NCBI GenBank assembly: GCA_039090855.1
Contig: CM077005.1
Location: 77,310,607 to 77,374,606 of the forward strand
DNA length: 64,000 nt
From: Macrothele yani
Lineage: Eukaryota; Arthropoda; Arachnida; Araneae; Macrothelidae
Direction of reading: 5' to 3'
Shown: piece by piece, positions 43,293-53,524 of the stretch
Position numbering within the stretch: the first letter of the stretch is position 1
How the letters are laid out: the number at the start of each line of letters is the position of its first letter
Position numbers and translations under genes: made by a program
Notes under the pieces: generated by a model
What the model saw: the letters and a program-made list of their open reading frames with translations, nothing else
What the model was told of the DNA's origin: nothing
The model's database searches: none

Positions 43293-43490
43293 ATACTGTG
43301 TTATATCACGTTGTCTGCCTTTCTCTCGCCTGCAGGAGAAATTACTGAACGTAGAGACTTGAAATTCTGCATGCACATAGCAATTAAGAAGGCATAATGC
43401 ACCTCGGAGACTTTATTTTTATGTTCCAGTTTTCTGATTATTAATTAATTTATTAGTTTTTAAAACATTCAAAAACTGTTGAAATCTGAT

Positions 43491-43661
43491 CCATCCGAAA
43501 GGGGTCCGGGCTTGAATCCCGGTGAGGCACGGATATTGTGTTTATCTTACGACACTGGCTCTCTCCCTTCCCCGGAACCAGTGGCCGTAATTTAGGGACG
43601 TGCGACTACTTATAGCCCATTGAGTTGCTCATAGTGGTCGTTAAACCTCCAGTCAAAAAAT
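43491..43661 (+). mobile_element. SINE-A, 5'-truncated, with target duplication
   Basis: It starts within the head (CCATCCGAAAGGGGTCCGGG), so the A box is missing, and runs through GAATCCCGGTGAGGCACGG, GGAACCAGTGGCCGTAATTT and GTGGTCGTTAAACCTCCAGT to the A-tail. An exact AAATCTGAT duplication flanks it (43482-43490 and 43662-43670). Truncation with a duplication shows it arrived by target-primed reverse transcription. Confidence 0.93.
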
Positions 43662-43670
43662 AAATCTGAT

Positions 43671-44030
43671 CGTGCGGTTTGCACAACAGTAGGTCATTTC
43701 TTTGTTAATCAATAATACATGTACTGTATATATTTTACTGAACTATCGCTGAACATTACTTCATCAGGGTTTACATAAAAGTAACAATATCTCATTGCAA
43801 TCGCGCTTAAATTACGAGACTTGATGCTAAACGTGATAGAAGTCATCACAGAAATGCGTTTTTTATTGGCGTAACAACTTATATGAGCCAAACTTTCACA
43901 ATTTTACGGGTGACTTTGTCGAGGCAGACTATTACCACAAACCTATGCAGAAGAACACCTATGGGAGAATAGATACAGCTATATTAACAGGTTCCGCCGA
44001 AATTTTTGGGAATGCACTTCCGAATGATGA
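43671..44030. other. No recognisable feature
   Basis: AT-rich DNA. A frame of 60 codons at 43709-43891 has no motif. Confidence 0.5.
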
Positions 44031-44034
44031 TTTT

Positions 44035-44500
44035 ACTGCAGCTGCAGGCGAATTTGTTTACGTTTTAAACCGCGGCTCTCGTTGTGCTACCACGCATTAT
44101 TAGAAATTCAAAGCAATTTTTACCGGAAGATTCTGACTTGGTTGCTTCAGCCATTGCTTCGAATTCGACAAAAAAACAATGAAGGAATTTGATGTTTCTG
44201 TTTACTGAGTTAGACTTTCAAAGTGTTACGTGCAGCCTTCCTCCGCAGGTACCGGGCAGTTTGCTTACGTTTCAAACTACGGCTTTCTGTGTGTTAAATA
44301 CGTATTTCCAAGCTATTTCATCAGGAAGATTTTGACTAGATTTCTTCAACCATTGTTTCGAATTTGACATAGTGCGCGATATTTGGAATTTGATCTTGCT
44401 GTTTACTCGCTTAGGCTTCCGAAGTGTGTCATTCCTCCGCAATTGTCCGCGCTTTGTTTATGTTTCTCATCGCTGCCGTTTGTGTGTTTCTACGCGTTAA
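44035..44500. repeat. Diverged tandem repeat, about 200-bp unit
   Basis: The start 'TTTG(T/C)TTACGTTT' followed by 'AAACC/AACTACGGCT' and a GTGTG/GTTGTG segment occurs at about 44053, 44260 and 44453. Each unit contains 'AGATT(C/T)TGACT' and 'TTCGAATT(C/T)GACA' and ends in TCCTCCGCA. Copies differ at many positions. Confidence 0.65.
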
Positions 44501-44534
44501 CGGCGTTGGCTGAGAGTCTTGCTTAACCCACGTA

Positions 44535-45185
44535 TCAGAATACATAAAACATCCTGTTTGGTGGTACATGCCATTTACGTGCTTTCCTGTCATTTTGCAT
44601 CTTTGCCTTCATGTTCAAATACCTATGCTGCATGAAATTTCGGATTTTAACATGCAATTGAACTACTTCAGCTAGTAAATATGAAAATTTCTGAGTTATC
44701 TTTGCACACAGCCTCTTGATAACATTATTTTCGTGGTCCAGAGATTCACAGCTAGGTACTTCAGCAAATATTAATTCAAACCGTTTTACCTTCCCCAACT
44801 AGTCATCTACCTAATGGAACAACAAAGCACAGCGAGAAAGCATCTCAATCCACCTGACAGATGCTCGGTCTGTTCTTGAAGGAATACTAAAGGTTTGTGC
44901 AGTTGGTGTGCCCATGGAGTGTGCGTACTTCCTTCCACAGAAGGCTATGTAAAATACAAGATAGCATAAGTCCTCAACAGAATAGTCTGATGCAGAAAAC
45001 AACCCAGTAAGTGCTCTGAAAACTGCTGAATCCTGTAATGTCTCGGATCTCAGTTTCAGCTTTAATGGTTCAGATATATCAGGCAAGATGGTATTAAATA
45101 TTTGGAATGTCATACATATGCTGTTGTCATCCTCTAATATGATTGGAGTAGCGCTGGACATTGGTATTTTGGAAATACTAGCCAC
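44535..45185 (-). pseudogene. Unrecognised coding relic
   Basis: Two open segments, 44811-45185 (124 codons) and 44535-44798 (87 codons), lie in the same frame and are separated only by two nearby stops. The first is acidic to neutral (ILEDDNSICMTFQIFNTILP, YSVEDLCYLVFYIAFCGRKY). The second is basic (LLAEVVQLHVKIRNFMQHRY). The composition and continuity look like real coding sequence, perhaps the end of a DNA transposase such as a P-type element, but I see no catalytic motif and do not claim a family. Confidence 0.45.
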
Positions 45186-45308
45186 TCAAACAAAAAAGTC
45201 TCAGACGGAATTTTACTTTTGCTGGTCATAAAATTGGCTAAGTCCCTGAATTTGGGAGAACAGATTTTTCAAGAAGTCTTGGTTGAGTCAAGCTGTTAAG
45301 ATGTATAT

Positions 45309-45592
45309 TTGTTGCATCTGTTATCAAACAAACAGAAACAACAAATATGCGATATGGTAATCTGCTCTTGTGAAACTGAAATTTCAAAAAAGCAATTACA
45401 GCGTTTTCTCAAACTAATGGTGATACCAAAAAATTCGATCTGCCGAAGCGACAAGCATAAATTTGGAAAAACTTGTAAGCCCTATATAGTGATGTGAAAA
45501 CCATAAAAAAGCACCTTGCAGAAGTTGCAGCTTGTATGAATCCAGATGAAATTTTGAAGTACTTGTTCCACGAAGAACTATAAACTAGTTGT
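45309..45592 (+). pseudogene. Unrecognised coding-like stretch
   Basis: The frame from 45309 (LLSNKQKQQICDMVICSCET then EISKKQLQRFLKLMVIP) and, after a shift near 45480, LYSDVKTIKKHLAEVAACMN and PDEILKYLFHEEL look like protein sequence. They may belong to the same element as the relic at 44535-45185 but lie on the opposite strand. No domain is recognised. Confidence 0.3.
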
Positions 45593-45731
45593 CTGTGTTA
45601 CTTGAAAATTTCAAACAAAATGCCAAAATGAAGGTGCTTATTATTCCATAGTTCTGTATGATAATTTACTGAATCCGTATAGGTATTAAATTCCATTTCT
45701 GTTGCAACTGCAGATTTTCATTGCCACGTTA

Positions 45732-46216
45732 TTTTTTTGACAGCCAACGTACTCTAAAAAGATAGAATGATCTACATATACTAAACATTTTATCGTCATT
45801 TTGAAACATCGTGAGAAACTGGCGATGCATTTACTCAATGTGGCTCACAATAGCATTAACTGTATGGGGGAAACGTTAGGGAGAAACATTTTTACTCTAA
45901 AGGAAAGTATCTGAAAGCGAAAATAGAATTTATGCAACCTAGTAAGAGTGTGTTACAGATGAAAAAAATGGAAGATTTGTTATTTTATTTCAGAAGGAAA
46001 TTCCAGATCCAGAAATCTCGGTTTTTAATTTCGCATTAGCACAATCTTTGCTCGAAGTCAACTGCTTTAAATGACATGTCGCGTACAGTTATTGTTGTTG
46101 TGAGCCATATGAGTACATGAATGGTCAGTTTCTCACGATGTTTCAATATGAAGATGAAACTTTTAGTTTATATAGACCTTCCGTATCTTTCTGAAGTATG
46201 TTGGCTGTCAAAAAAA
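45732..46216. mobile_element. Foldback element with arms of about 119 bp
   Basis: The left arm 45732-45850 starts TTTTTTTGACAGCCAACGTA and ends GTGGCTCACAA. The right arm 46098-46216 is its inverted copy, with perhaps 80 percent identity by eye and a long exact run GAAACATCGTGAGAAACTG. The 247-bp middle is non-coding. No clear target duplication. Confidence 0.8.
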
Positions 46217-46419
46217 GCAAGTACTGCAAAGGCGGTTCCATAAAAACTGAGAGTAATTTATTTTTTGAGTTGGCAACAGTGCGAAGGGGGAAAATAACCA
46301 CTCAGACGACTAACTGAATTAAGGAAGTATCTATGGCAACAGTTATTAGCCGTGGCAGACGATTCTGGTTTTGTTATTGCGCAGGTGTTTAAGGTACATC
46401 TGCATTTCGCCATACAGCT

Positions 46420-47540
46420 ATGGAGGTGAGTGATTCAGAGTTAAGAAGTGAAATGCGTTGTGCGATAAAATGTTGCTATCGTTTGGGTAAAACGGCTCCA
46501 AAAATAGTTGATTTAATGAAAAAATCTTACAAAAATAAATGTTTGGGTGAGTCAACGATTTTTAGATGGCACCATGATTTCAAAAAGGGCGTTTGTCGGC
46601 AGAACTCGCTCCTAGGCATGGTCGACCTGAAAGTGTTGTTATGGAGCGTATTGCTAACACTATTTGGGAAATACGGCAAAACGATCGACGAATAGCGTGT
46701 GAAGACATAGCGGCGCTAACTAATATTTCAAAAACGTCGGCATTCCGCATTCTACGAGGCAAATTACTGCTACATCGTGTGTGTTCCAGAAGGGTACCTC
46801 ATCACTTGACAAGAGAACAATTGTTAGCCAGAGTTCAGGTGTGTCATGAGTGGAAACAAATTATTGCAAAAGATCCAAACATTCTAGACACAGTAATAAC
46901 TGCCAATGAAACATGGGTCCACTATTTTTACCCCCTCATGAAACGCGCAACGAGTATCCGGAAACACACAGGCTCGACTCCTCAGAAAAAATCCGCCAAA
47001 CCAAATCAGCTGGGAAGGTGATGAAAATTTTTTTTTTATCATAAAGGTGTAGTCTAGAAGCATGCCATTCCTCCACAAATTACTGCCAATGCTCAGTATG
47101 GCATTTCCGTCTTGAAGCGTCTGCGACGACACATATCGATGAAGCGACCGGAATCGGTTGCCAAGTGGACCGTACACCATACTAACGACACCATAATAAT
47201 GCCCCCCCACACACACACACACACTCACACACATGTGGCTGCTTGTGTTCAACAGTTTCTTACGTATTGCAGTACTGAAATCATGCCACAGCCTACCTAC
47301 AGTCTTCACCTCTACCCGTGCGATTACTGGTTGTTTCCAACAATGAAGGAGAGGTTCTGTGGCGCAATATTCAACACAAATGCTGACGTTGTTCATGCTG
47401 TAAAAGGGTCGCTAAAGCAGCTTCCACAAAATGCCTTCGCCACATGCTTTGAAAAGTGGAATGAACGATGGGACCGTTACATATCATCAGGGGGAAGATA
47501 CTTTGAGAAAGAATACCATATATTTTTTTTGTACCTATAT
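46420..47540 (+). pseudogene. Mariner-like transposase, catalytic core lost
   Basis: The N-terminus reads MEVSDSELRSEMRCAIKCCY and STIFRWHHDFKKG, then in the next frame RHGRPESVVMERIANTIWEI, a helix-turn-helix and 'ITANETWVHYF'. That last is the motif normally holding the first catalytic Asp (DETWVHxY), here Asn. The second motif has been overrun by a CA microsatellite (47209-47234). The third reads YSLHLYPCDYWLFPTMKERF, with His in place of the usual Asp of YSPDLAP. The C-terminus WNERWDRYISSGGRYFEKEY is standard. All three catalytic positions appear lost. Confidence 0.88.
47209..47234. repeat. CA microsatellite within a transposase motif
   Basis: ACACAC repeats start within the codons for N-A-P-x-H of the second catalytic motif (AATGCCCCCCCACAC), so the microsatellite seems to have grown out of that motif. 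Confidence 0.9.
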
Positions 47541-47597
47541 TTCTTCATTTTGTGTGATTTTAGTCCCAGTTTTTATGGAACAGCCGTTGTATATATA

Positions 47598-48639
47598 CAG
47601 GGTGCATAGGAAATTCCCTTTAGCCTGAAATAGCTTGCGAACGGATAGAAGTACAGTTATGCAAGTGAGATAACGGTATAGTAAAGCGATTACGCCCGAT
47701 CGAATGCAACCAATAGCAGCGCCCCTAGTGGCGAAATGCGGAGGTTAGCCATTGCAAATCAAAAACGAAAAGAGATAGAGCAAAATTTCCTATTACTAAG
47801 TTGTATTGCCTGAATACCCTACAATGTCCGAAATCGATGCGCGACGATTCGAATATGCATATTCACATTTTTCAAATGTAGCTGCATGCAAATGCAGATT
47901 GTGACATTGTACCGTACCTACGATATAAAAACCAGCAGCAGGATGTACCCTGATCCGAAGTTCAGGTCTACGTACGCTTTGTGAGAATGGCGAGCTTGGA
48001 TTTCTGGGGTTACGCAAAAAATCAGATGTATGCAACAGCGCCTACAAGTCTGCTGGATCTACGCCGTCGTGTTACAGATGCTTGCAATAGTGTGACACCT
48101 TCCATGCTGAGGAATGTGCATACAGAGTTACTTTCACGAATACAAATGTGTATCGCGGGAAATGGCGAACTTTTCGAACATACTCGACATTAACTTTTTA
48201 TCACTGTGCGCCAGTTTGCCTTTTTTGTTTTTGTTTTGTCTGACGTCATCAAACTGTATTGACATAAGTAAGCATTTATGTAATAAATTGTGTGTATTTG
48301 CCCTTACCTATTCCCTTCAAACGTTCACACAAAAGGTCGCGCATCGATTTCGGACATTTTAGGGTATTCAGGCGACAATTAATCTTATCTGTTTGAAACA
48401 AATGTCATTTTGTACTAATTAATTAATGTTCTACAACTTTGTGATTGAAAATTTTGCTCTATCTCTTTTTGTTTTCGATTTGCAATGACTAACTTCCGCA
48501 TTTCGCCACTAGGGGCGCTGCTATTGGTTGCACTCGATCGGGCGTAGTCACTTTACTATACCGTTATCTCACTTGCATGACTGTACCTCTCTCCGTTCGC
48601 AAGTTATTCCAGGCTTAAGGGACTTTCCTATGAACCCTG
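47598..48639 (+). mobile_element. TIR element with about 250-bp inverted repeats
   Basis: The left arm begins CAGGGTGCATAGGAAATTCC and the right, in reverse complement, CAGGGTTCATAGGAAAGTCC. They stay alignable for about 195 bases, to 'GAGATAGAGCAAAATTT', and after a gap again over CTGAATACCCTA.AATGTCC and GAAATCGATGCGCGAC (left to 47851, right from about 48337). TA flanks both ends. The middle keeps a transposase C-terminus (47985-48192). It is internally deleted and non-autonomous. Confidence 0.9.
47985..48192 (+). pseudogene. Mariner-related transposase C-terminus
   Basis: The frame reads LDFWGYAKNQMYATAPTSLL, DLRRRVTDACNSVTPSMLRN and CIAGNGELFEHTRH before a stop. 'FWGYxKDxxYxxxPTxLxDLxxRI' is the conserved end of the 'PCDFFLWGY' group of mariner-related transposases. 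Only the last 70 residues are left. Confidence 0.8.
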
Positions 48640-48923
48640 TATACTGTATATAGAAAACTTTCAGCTTTGAACGAATCACGACCTTTTTCAAAGAACAGAA
48701 TGAACCTTGTGAATATTTTAGAAGATTTCTGCAGAAATGTTGCCTTTCTGGGTCATTTAATTTCAAATCAAAATCGTTTAAAAGGGAAACGAGGTCCACG
48801 TGTGAAATATGGCAGCAAATTCAGTCATTCGCGAAGAAATCGAATTTTTTCAAAATTGTTCTTACCAAATTGTTTCAGGCGAGCGTTTTTGTTTTGTTTT
48901 ATTTGCTTTGTTTCGAGATTTAT
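48640..48923. other. No recognisable feature
   Basis: AT-rich DNA. A frame at 48667-48945 has no motif. Confidence 0.5.
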
Positions 48924-49137
48924 TGACCACCGTCAGCAACTCTAAGGGTTGTAAACTATGGCCTTCCGGGATTTGGATCTACTGGTTTCAGAGAAAGTAC
49001 AGATCCAGCGCCAGAAGATAAATACACTACCCATGCCTCATCAGGGTTTCGAAGCCAAGCCCTGATCAGAACAGCGCCTTAAAGAAAGATCAGGAACCAG
49101 CGCCTTAAAAAACTCGGTCACAAGGTCCTTAAAAAGC
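48924..49137 (-). mobile_element. Diverged SINE-A copy
   Basis: In reverse complement it reads CCTTGTGACCGAGTTTTTTA (A-box region), GCTTCGAAACCCTGATGAGG (B-box region), GCATGGGTAGTGTATTTATC, a decayed body, and 'GTTGCTGACGGTGGTC' at the end. It contains an internal duplication of the 'AAGGCGCTG' segment (GCGCTGGTTCCTGATC / GCGCTGTTCTGATC). Confidence 0.75.
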
Positions 49138-49323
49138 ATCTTCCTGAACTGGGACAGATATTTAATGAAAAAGATATGAGTAAAAACTTGCAGATAATTG
49201 GGTATATATTAATATATAGGTACCTTGGTTACTTAATTTAAGAATATAAGGAAAATTTTAATTATTTTGAGGGAACACGATGCCATGTTGAGATTACCTT
49301 TTCTGCCACATCTATTTAAAGAT
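49138..49323. other. No recognisable feature
   Basis: Short gap between the SINE and the foldback element. Confidence 0.5.
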
Positions 49324-49327
49324 TTAA

Positions 49328-49769
49328 GGTGGTTCCACCTGAAATCTCTGCCTTATGTTTCCAATGGCAAAACTTCTGTACATATTTTCTTCGCAATTAA
49401 TGTATTCCCAAGGATGAAAATTTGCACATCGATAAAACTAACTCTAAGTAATAGTATGGGATACTTAATACTTGCTAAAACATAACAATAACTAAGCAAT
49501 CCAGCATTTGTTTGTTTACATGATGTCATCAATGTACACGTAGCGTCGTCTATTAACAGGCCTGAACATTACTGAAAGAAAAATGATTGATTTTTAATAT
49601 AATTATGGTTATGTTTCAGAAAGTATTAAGTATCCTATGCTATAACTTCTTAAAGGTAGTTTTATCGATGTGCAAATTTTCGTCCTTAGGAATACATTAA
49701 TTGCGAAGAAAATATGTACATAAGTTTTACTATTGGAAACATAAGGCAGATAGTTTAGGTGGAACCACC
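49328..49769. mobile_element. Foldback element flanked by TTAA
   Basis: The left arm GGTGGTTCCACCTGAAATCT then CTGCCTTATGTTTCCAAT... runs about 165 bases and is matched by the inverted right arm ending 49769. Very similar blocks include TACATATTTTCTTCGCAATT and AAAATTTGCACATCGATAAA. TTAA lies directly outside both ends (49324-49327 and 49770-49773), the target of piggyBac-type elements. The 'GGTGG' ends do not match the usual piggyBac start, so the superfamily is open. Confidence 0.8.
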
Positions 49770-49773
49770 TTAA

Positions 49774-50599
49774 ACTCACTTGAGGAATAAGAAAAATAGT
49801 TGTGTGAATCTCAGGCCTATTCGATTATTAGAAGGATTCCACTGATTTTATACGGAGTAATGGCTGTAGAAAACCTACGACGGCGTTGTTATATTTGTTG
49901 ATTAAAAAATCGGATTGAATCCGTTGTTTTGACGCAACTTGTTATTCTGACTCGGAAGTTTCACATATAGCTCAAATCAAGGAGGGTCGAGACCCCATAT
50001 GGTAAGCACTCACCTAGAAGGCCAGATGAAGTAAAAGTAACGATCGTGGAGCAAACTGATGTTAGTTCTTCACTCGGCGCCGAACTATTCGGACAGATAT
50101 AGAAAGGAAAAGAAAAAAACAAAAAGTTGTTGCCAATAGGTCTGACAGCTTTTACAATGAACGACCTTCTTTGGGCCAAAACAAATTTTCATACAGTATT
50201 TTCTCTTAATGAATTTATTTGCTGTATTGCTTGCGGTTTTACAGGCTTCAATAAAAATGCATCTTTATTCAGAGGATGAAACTGATATCCAGCTCTAAAA
50301 GGCTTTGTTTTTAAAGTCTGCATCCTGGGTATAGTTATTCTTTTTAATGAAGGTTTATTCCCGCTGTATTAGAAATTCCAGAGAAGGAAATGAACGCCTG
50401 TATATCACTAAGCAACATAACAGAAATTTCTTGTCTGCAAGTGAATGCATCAGAGGTTGAAGAAATGAAATGAAATTCAGACCAAGAAAAACTTGTGATA
50501 ATTTCTGAAGTCCTCTGACTGGGCTGATTTGCACTCATGCTCACAAAAAAACAGAAGACCTGAAAAGAATCGAACCACGACTTTGATTTTTACAGGATA
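49774..50599. other. No recognisable gene
   Basis: Frames of 66-72 codons on the minus strand (49961-50179, 50344-50544) have no motif. Confidence 0.5.
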
Positions 50600-51400
50600 T
50601 GCTAATCGGGCAATATCGCAGAAATGATTAGCATTTCGGCATCATACCTGCATGCGTACCGCGTCTATGAAAGTCAGATGGCGCAACGTCACAGACCGGA
50701 AAACAGTAGTTTCCTGTTATATTTGTCACGTGACTTGGTCGGCATGTCAGTGCTTGGTCAGAAGTAAGTAAGGATGCCTCGCCGCCCCAATGGCGCAGTG
50801 GTCTAAGCGATGGCCTCTGATCATTCGTCCGAAAGAGGTCCGGGTTCGAATCCCGGTGAGGCATGGATGTTGTGTTTGTCTTACGGCACTGGCTCTCTAT
50901 CCCTTCCCTGGAACGAGTGACCCTAAATTAGGGACGGGCGACTGCTTATAGCCTATTGAGTTGCTCACGGTGGTCGTTAAACCTCCAATCAAAAAATAAA
51001 AAAATAATAAAAAAGGATGTCTCGTCGTCGTGTAATACAGTCGTACAGTCACATCAGCGAGTTCGACAGAGGTCGCATTATCGGCATGAGAGACTACAAC
51101 GCTTCCATCCTGGAGATTGCCAGTCGAGTGGGGCGTAGTGTGTTCGTCGTGGCAAGAGTGTGCAGGGAATGGTACGAAGAATGGAGTAGGACACGAATAG
51201 AAGGTTCTGGGCGTTGTATACAGACAACCCCGAGGGATAACCGTTATCTCATGGGAATGACTTTGAGTGACCGTTCTGTACCATCAACGGCGTTGGCGCA
51301 GTAGTGGCGAACTGTGCCGCATTCTCCCATGTCAGCTGTAACAGTTCGGCGTGAGACTGAAAAACTGTGTAAAAACAAAAGAATGCCATTTCGAAAAGTG
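50600..51400 (+). pseudogene. Tc1-like transposase N-terminus, interrupted by a SINE
   Basis: The coding part begins at 51017: MSRRRVIQSYSHISEFDRGR, then the helix-turn-helix LEIASRVGRSVFVVARVCRE. A TAG ends it at 51302-51304, and a short further piece (SAVTVRRETEK) follows. The catalytic domain is missing. The 5' untranslated part lies before 50770, and a SINE-A at 50782-51012 sits between it and the start codon. Confidence 0.82.
50782..51012 (+). mobile_element. SINE-A, full length, at a transposase start codon
   Basis: Full head (CCGCCCCAATGGCGCAGTGG, A box), B box in GTCCGGGTTCGAATCCCGGT, body CCTAAATTAGGGACGGGCGA, and GTGGTCGTTAAACCTCCAAT with an A-rich tail. A 12-bp target duplication AAGGATG(C/T)CTCG (50770-50781 and 51013-51024) contains the start codon ATG of the Tc1 gene. 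This is the best reference copy of SINE-A in the window. Confidence 0.95.
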
Positions 51401-51525
51401 ATTGGTGCCATGTTTCACAAGTGTACTACTTACATCATATCACAGGTACATTGAAATATCTTTGCATTTCTTTTGTTACTTCACTGAATACTTTGTGAAC
51501 AGTATTTATGGTAAAACTAGGTATG
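51401..51525. other. No recognisable feature
   Basis: Short stretch between two Tc1 copies. It may contain the 3' end of the first, but I find no terminal repeat. Confidence 0.45.
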
Positions 51526-51527
51526 TA

Positions 51528-52738
51528 CACTCAATGGACAAAACATTAGAGATTCCTACCTAATGGCGTGTTCGTCCTCCTCTAGCGTGAATAACACTCC
51601 GAGGCTTCGACTCCACCAAATGCCGGAGGTTTCTGGAGGTAATGCCAGCCATGCCCGTTGCAGAGTTGTCCACAACTCTGTCCGAGATGTCGGTCCAGGA
51701 TCCATGGATCTAATGTTCCGCACCACGGCATCCAAGAGAGCTTCGACAGGGTTTGAATCCGGGGAACTTGGTGGCCACTGGATGGTTGCAAACTCAGATG
51801 AATGTTCCTCGACCCAAGCCTGGGTGGTTGCGGGCGGGTGAAGCGGCGCATTGTACCGCTGAAACAGGCAATCGGCCACAGGATGTGCGAAAGCCATGAA
51901 AGCGTGTATAGGTGATCAGCCAGCATATGATGGTAGCGCGCAGCGGCTAAGGACCTCTCCAGACGCACTGAGGGATCTAATGTATCCCATGAGAATGCTC
52001 TCCAAACGATAACAGAGCCACCACCGCCTTGAACAGAGTCGACTGGCACGACGGGGTCATGGTATTATGCTGTCGACACCACACTCGCACCCTCCCGTCA
52101 GCTCGGCATATCATAAAACGGGATTCATCTGACCACATGACGCGGTGTCATTCTGCAGAGATCCAGTTTTGTTGTTCCCGGCACCAGGCGAGGCGTAATT
52201 TCCGATGACGCGCAGTCAACAGCGGCAGATGAGCAGGGCGTTTGCCTTCGTAGCCCAGAGTATACAGCGTGAACAGCACCATTTGCTCGCTGACGCTGCT
52301 TGGGCGTCCCACATTTAATCTGGATGTGATCTGCGCCGCCGTTGCCAAGCGGTCAGTCTGTAAGATCCTGGATAGTCTACTCGACCCCGGGAATCAATGT
52401 TGTGTGGTCGGCCACAGTTTGCTTTTTGGACGTTGGTACGTCCGTCGAAGGTGTACTCGCGGTACACCTTGATACGGTTGCCCTCGAGATACCTAAATTC
52501 TTACTACTTGGGAGATAGAATGACACGCCTGTCTTGCTCTGACAATGAGTCCACGATAAAAGTCGCTCATGTAATCACTTTTACTAATCAATGCTCATCG
52601 ATTGCGTACACTGTTGGAAAGCCCAGCTGTCCGCCTATTTATCGCCTGCGTTTGGTTTGGGTCTCTTCCACTCTGCGCGGGGGAGTGCCCATGTCAACTG
52701 CCTATCACCCCTATCTCTAATGTTTTGTCTGCTGGGTG
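51528..52738 (-). mobile_element. Tc1-like element with terminal inverted repeats
   Basis: The left end CACTCAATGGACAAAACATT then AGAGAT (51528) pairs with the right end in reverse complement CACCCAGCAGACAAAACATT then AGAGAT (ending 52738), matching at 22 of 26. TA flanks both ends (51526-51527 and 52739-52740). Length 1211 bp. Confidence 0.92.
51560..52480 (-). pseudogene. Tc1-like transposase, second catalytic Asp lost
   Basis: Fragments in order are SRLNVGRPSSVSEQMVLFTL (about 52310), YEGKRPAHLPLLTARHRKLR, VMWSDESRFMICRADGRVRV (about 52090-52145, first catalytic Asp), GGGGSVIVWRAFSWDTLDPS, 'LFQRYNAPLHPPATTQAWVE' (second motif, where QDNA has become RYNA) and WPPSSPDSNPVEALLDAV (third motif with Glu). 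Frames change at about 52140 and about 51900. The N-terminal domain is badly decayed. Confidence 0.88.
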
Positions 52739-52740
52739 TA

Positions 52741-53179
52741 CACATTTCTCGAAATAAATTAATGTAGCTTCTTACCCCAATGTTATTTCTGTACTGGAGG
52801 CACAATCAAACGGTGACTGTTTGTATAGATTTTCCGAAACTACCTCCAAGTTCGGACCACAGTAAACGGCAGAATGCAGCTGGCAGTTGTGACTCGCAGC
52901 CGCAGTAATGATCGTATAGCATCAGAGGATATTCGACCGTGTGAACGACATTTTTATCTTGCAACGTGCGAATAGTCCATACAATTAAAGAAAAACAGCA
53001 GACTTCACTGTTGTCGGCGAAGATCATGGTTTCTCTTCAATTGGTTGGATTCTTGATATGAGCAGCTAAAATCGCCTGCACATTTAGAGGAGGATTTGCG
53101 AATGTTAAGTTTCCAAACCAACAGATGGTGTAACACATATGTTACAAGCAGAAAATAACAGAAAACATGATTTATCCCC

Positions 53180-53219
<40 letters not shown>

Positions 53220-53524
53220 TGATGTGGTGCGAAAGATATGTTAGACTAAAATTATAATTTCAGAAATTTGACATTCTCCGTTTTATCTTATTTCTCTTTC
53301 TCTTTAGAAAAAAGACTGATTATTTTTTTGTTATTTTTACTTTTAAACCTTGTTCTAATATTTCTGTTAGTAACCCTTCTCAGAAGCAATAGATTATGCT
53401 ACATAAACTGCGCTTGATAATTTTCCGTTATAAACTATATATTTTACTTTATTTTCTGAACACGAAAACAGAACTACCGGCATGCTTTTGCCCATATTTT
53501 TCAACAACCGGGATGGCATCCCGC
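52741..53524. other. No gene; homopolymer tracts
   Basis: Mostly AT-rich DNA. It holds a run of 12 C followed by about 31 T at 53176-53218, which may partly reflect sequencing or assembly. Confidence 0.55.

Larger units (their letters stand above)
46222..47591 (+). mobile_element. Mariner-like element with inverted ends
   Basis: The left end reads TACTGCAAAGGCGGTTCCAT then AAAAACTGAGAGTA (46222-46255), and the right end in reverse complement reads TACAACGGCTGTTCCATAAA then AACTGGGACTA (47561-47591). The shared core is GTTCCATAAAAACTG. Length about 1.37 kb. The following TIR element starts only seven bases later. Confidence 0.85.

Noticed and set aside
50782..50870. SINE-A heads as possible functional tRNA genes.
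   Set aside because: A and B boxes are present, but the cloverleaf is imperfect and the same head recurs in many copies with body, A-tail and target duplications, so these are SINEs.
53176..53218. C12-T31 homopolymers as a possible regulatory or retrotransposon tail.
   Set aside because: No element body is attached, and long homopolymers are prone to sequencing error.
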